IMG/VR virus record: IMGVR_UViG_3300024999_001601
Coordinates: 1-20,497 of that record
Source: a virus
Strand: one strand, 5' to 3'
DNA: 20,497 bases
Part shown: positions 18,880 to 20,497 of the stretch, in pieces
How the letters are laid out: every line of letters starts with the position of its first letter
Numbering within the stretch: the stretch's first letter is position 1
Made by a program: the position numbers and the translations under genes
Notes under the pieces: generated by a model
Told to the model about the DNA's origin: nothing
Seen by the model: the letters and a program-made list of their open reading frames with translations, nothing else
Databases searched by the model: none

Positions 18880-20497
18880 TTATTTTAAAACTCTTGCCCT
18901 AATTTCAGATAAACTTTCGTCCCTTACTAGTTTCCCATCAATAAATACATCTTCAAGTAAATCGTACACTTTTAATTGTTCTCTTTGTTCTTTAGTTAAA
19001 CAATCTGTGACTCTTAATTTTCCAAATCCTTCAACTACTACAACCATGCCTTTTTGAGATTTCTTAATTCCACTATCAGTTTTTGGATTTTTAAAGATAA
19101 ATTTCTCCTTTCCATCAATTACCGTATAGGTTGCTTTTAATGCGAAAGAAAAAGTATCTCTTGTATAATATCCTAATGAATATGAACCTACTCCAAATAC
19201 AACATTTTCACTAGAGAATCCTTTATATTCAAGAAGATCAAATATTTCTTCTGCTCGTTCAGGAGTTATTGCATCGCCATATATCAAACCAATATGACTA
19301 TCTAATACTTTATATCCCTTACTATTAATAGCCCCTCCAAAGGTATCCCATAGAGCTTCTACAGACCCTTTTTGTTCTAATGATAATTCAATTTCTTTAT
19401 ATTTAACTCTCACCTTATCAACTACAAAATATTTATTATCTGAATAACCTCCTCGTTCTGAAGTTATGTCAGCATTACAATTTACTTCATATAACTTCCC
19501 ATCAATCCTGCAATAATACGTTGCTTCATCAATATAACCATCTGAGTCACAGTTATCACTAAAATAGTCTCTAGACACTTCTCTATACCAATCTTTAATA
19601 GTTTCCAAGGTTAAATCTTCATCTTCTTCAATATCCATTACATTACCACAAATAATCTTAACAGGATCACCACTATCAGGTCTCACAACTAATTTTCCAT
19701 CTCTAGACATAATAGTATCTTTTAATGTTGGAAGAATATTATCAATAACATTCCAATAATCATAGCCATCACTCACAATACTTACAATACCACTTTGGGC
19801 AACTTCCTCAATCATTCTCTTATAATATCTCAAATCATCTTGATATTGACATTGAATAGAATGTTCTGTAGCTAAAACACTAGCTGCCACAAGTTCATTT
19901 TCAACATTAGCATTATAATATTGCTCTAAGTATTGAATGCTTGGAATAGTGTCTGTACCTGTAAAATATAACAAATGACCTGCCCCTGTTGTAACTGCAT
20001 CCTCATGTCCAGACATACCTCTGTAGCTAAAATTATGACATTGCCATTGAATATGAGCGTGGCTATCTGCGGTAACATCGGCCCATTTTTCACAAATATC
20101 TCTATACTGTTTTGCAATAGTTGTTGCTGTAATTACTTTCCACATGCAAGCAGAGATAAAAGTTTCAAGGAAATTAGTTAACCAATAGAAGTCTTTGTGA
20201 GTATTTTCAATCGTGAATACTGGTACTCGCATAGGAATGATGGTTCCCTCTTTAACTGCCTTGATCTGAATTGGTAGATATCCTAAATCATGTAACGCTT
20301 CAATATGATTTGTGATTGCACAATTTTCTCCTAGAGTATATGTAATAATCCTCTTATAATCTGCAATTACTGTTTCTTTGGGTAAATTAAAGAAGTTTTC
20401 ATTAAAATAATCAATTAAATACTCTTTTATAAATCCCTGTAAACCGAAGAAAACTACTGAATCAATCCCTTCAATTCTTGAATGTCGTGGGGTAAAA
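18880..20497 (-). CDS. nadV: Nicotinamide phosphoribosyltransferase (partial, N-terminus outside)
   Basis: Makes NMN from nicotinamide and PRPP, the first step of NAD+ salvage. The frame is open to the right edge (first complete codon at 20496), so the true start is outside; the in-frame ATG at 20232 is internal. Visible N-terminal sequence TPRHSRIEGIDSVVFFGLQG is typical of NAMPT/NadV. Further signatures are PVFTIENTHKDFYWLTNFLE, YNANVENELVAASVLATEHS, SDGYDYWNV, VVRPDSGDPVKIICG, IYGDAITPERAEEI and FGVGSYSLGYYTRDTFSFAL. Compared with short bacterial NadV it has an acidic insertion of roughly 90 residues after VRPDSGDP. Phage NadV, sometimes with an NMN adenylyltransferase, rebuilds NAD+ against NAD-depleting defences; the partner is not in this window. 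Confidence 0.95.
   Translation of the reverse strand, partial: FTPRHSRIEGIDSVVFFGLQGFIKEYLIDYFNENFFNLPKETVIADYKRIITYTLGENCAITNHIEALHDLGYLPIQIKAVKEGTIIPMRVPVFTIENTHKDFYWLTNFLETFISACMWKVITATTIAKQYRDICEKWADVTADSHAHIQWQCHNFSYRGMSGHEDAVTTGAGHLLYFTGTDTIPSIQYLEQYYNANVENELVAASVLATEHSIQCQYQDDLRYYKRMIEEVAQSGIVSIVSDGYDYWNVIDNILPTLKDTIMSRDGKLVVRPDSGDPVKIICGNVMDIEEDEDLTLETIKDWYREVSRDYFSDNCDSDGYIDEATYYCRIDGKLYEVNCNADITSERGGYSDNKYFVVDKVRVKYKEIELSLEQKGSVEALWDTFGGAINSKGYKVLDSHIGLIYGDAITPERAEEIFDLLEYKGFSSENVVFGVGSYSLGYYTRDTFSFALKATYTVIDGKEKFIFKNPKTDSGIKKSQKGMVVVVEGFGKLRVTDCLTKEQREQLKVYDLLEDVFIDGKLVRDESLSEIRARVLK

Noticed and set aside
1-20497. tRNA genes, rRNA, CRISPR arrays or insertion sequences
   Set aside because: No cloverleaf-like segments with CCA ends, no regularly spaced repeats and no transposase genes were seen on either strand by eye.

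Overview
The window looks like the genome of a low-G+C Firmicute temperate phage or prophage (Bacillus, Paenibacillus or Clostridium type host; I cannot narrow it further). It is very AT-rich by eye. Nearly every gene is on the minus strand, packed with short gaps, TAATG/ATGA overlaps, strong AGGAGG-type ribosome binding sites and many TTG starts. Several genes point to an SPbeta-like phage: a pair matching YopQ and YopR/MrpR (lysogeny repressor) in size, order and features, a YorM-like 3D-domain protein, an ATP-dependent DNA ligase and free-standing homing endonucleases. No structural genes are in the window.

Layout from right to left, which is the direction of transcription. (1) 20497-18880: a partial nicotinamide phosphoribosyltransferase (NadV), an NAD+ salvage enzyme. 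(2) 18844-14468: a strong promoter and a 15-bp inverted repeat lead into a PemK/MazF-family RNase. Behind it come an EDxHD-like homing endonuclease, AgrB, a DUF5317-like membrane protein, an AgrC-like membrane sensor with no kinase domain (with its own promoter), and a 39-aa AgrD-type cyclic-peptide precursor closed by a terminator. (3) 14389-11003: the lysogeny-control block. It holds an XRE-type HTH fused to a PemK/MazF domain, then YopQ-like and MrpR/YopR-like proteins, from two consensus promoters and with a terminator. (4) 10864-4835: a promoter carrying a LexA/DinR box opens a run of small phage genes. They include a 3D-domain protein, a cyclic-phosphate-processing receiver (cREC) protein, a second homing endonuclease and two leaders that share a 29-nt repeat. 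(5) 4721-1: a 94-aa protein, then a promoter driving a DNA ligase, macrodomain and WGR-PARP operon, followed by small hypothetical proteins that run off the left edge.

Two themes stand out. First, an agr-type peptide-signalling cassette lies beside, and in line with, the lysogeny-control genes of an SPbeta-like phage, the general neighbourhood where SPbeta carries arbitrium (AimR/AimP). It is accompanied by two MazF-type domains. I infer an agr-based lysis/lysogeny communication system whose output may go through MazF-like or MrpR-like proteins. Second, an NAD+/ADP-ribose theme runs through the window: NadV makes NMN, PARP uses NAD+, the macrodomain may remove ADP-ribose, cREC is predicted to act on cyclic phosphates, and the ligase uses ATP rather than NAD+.
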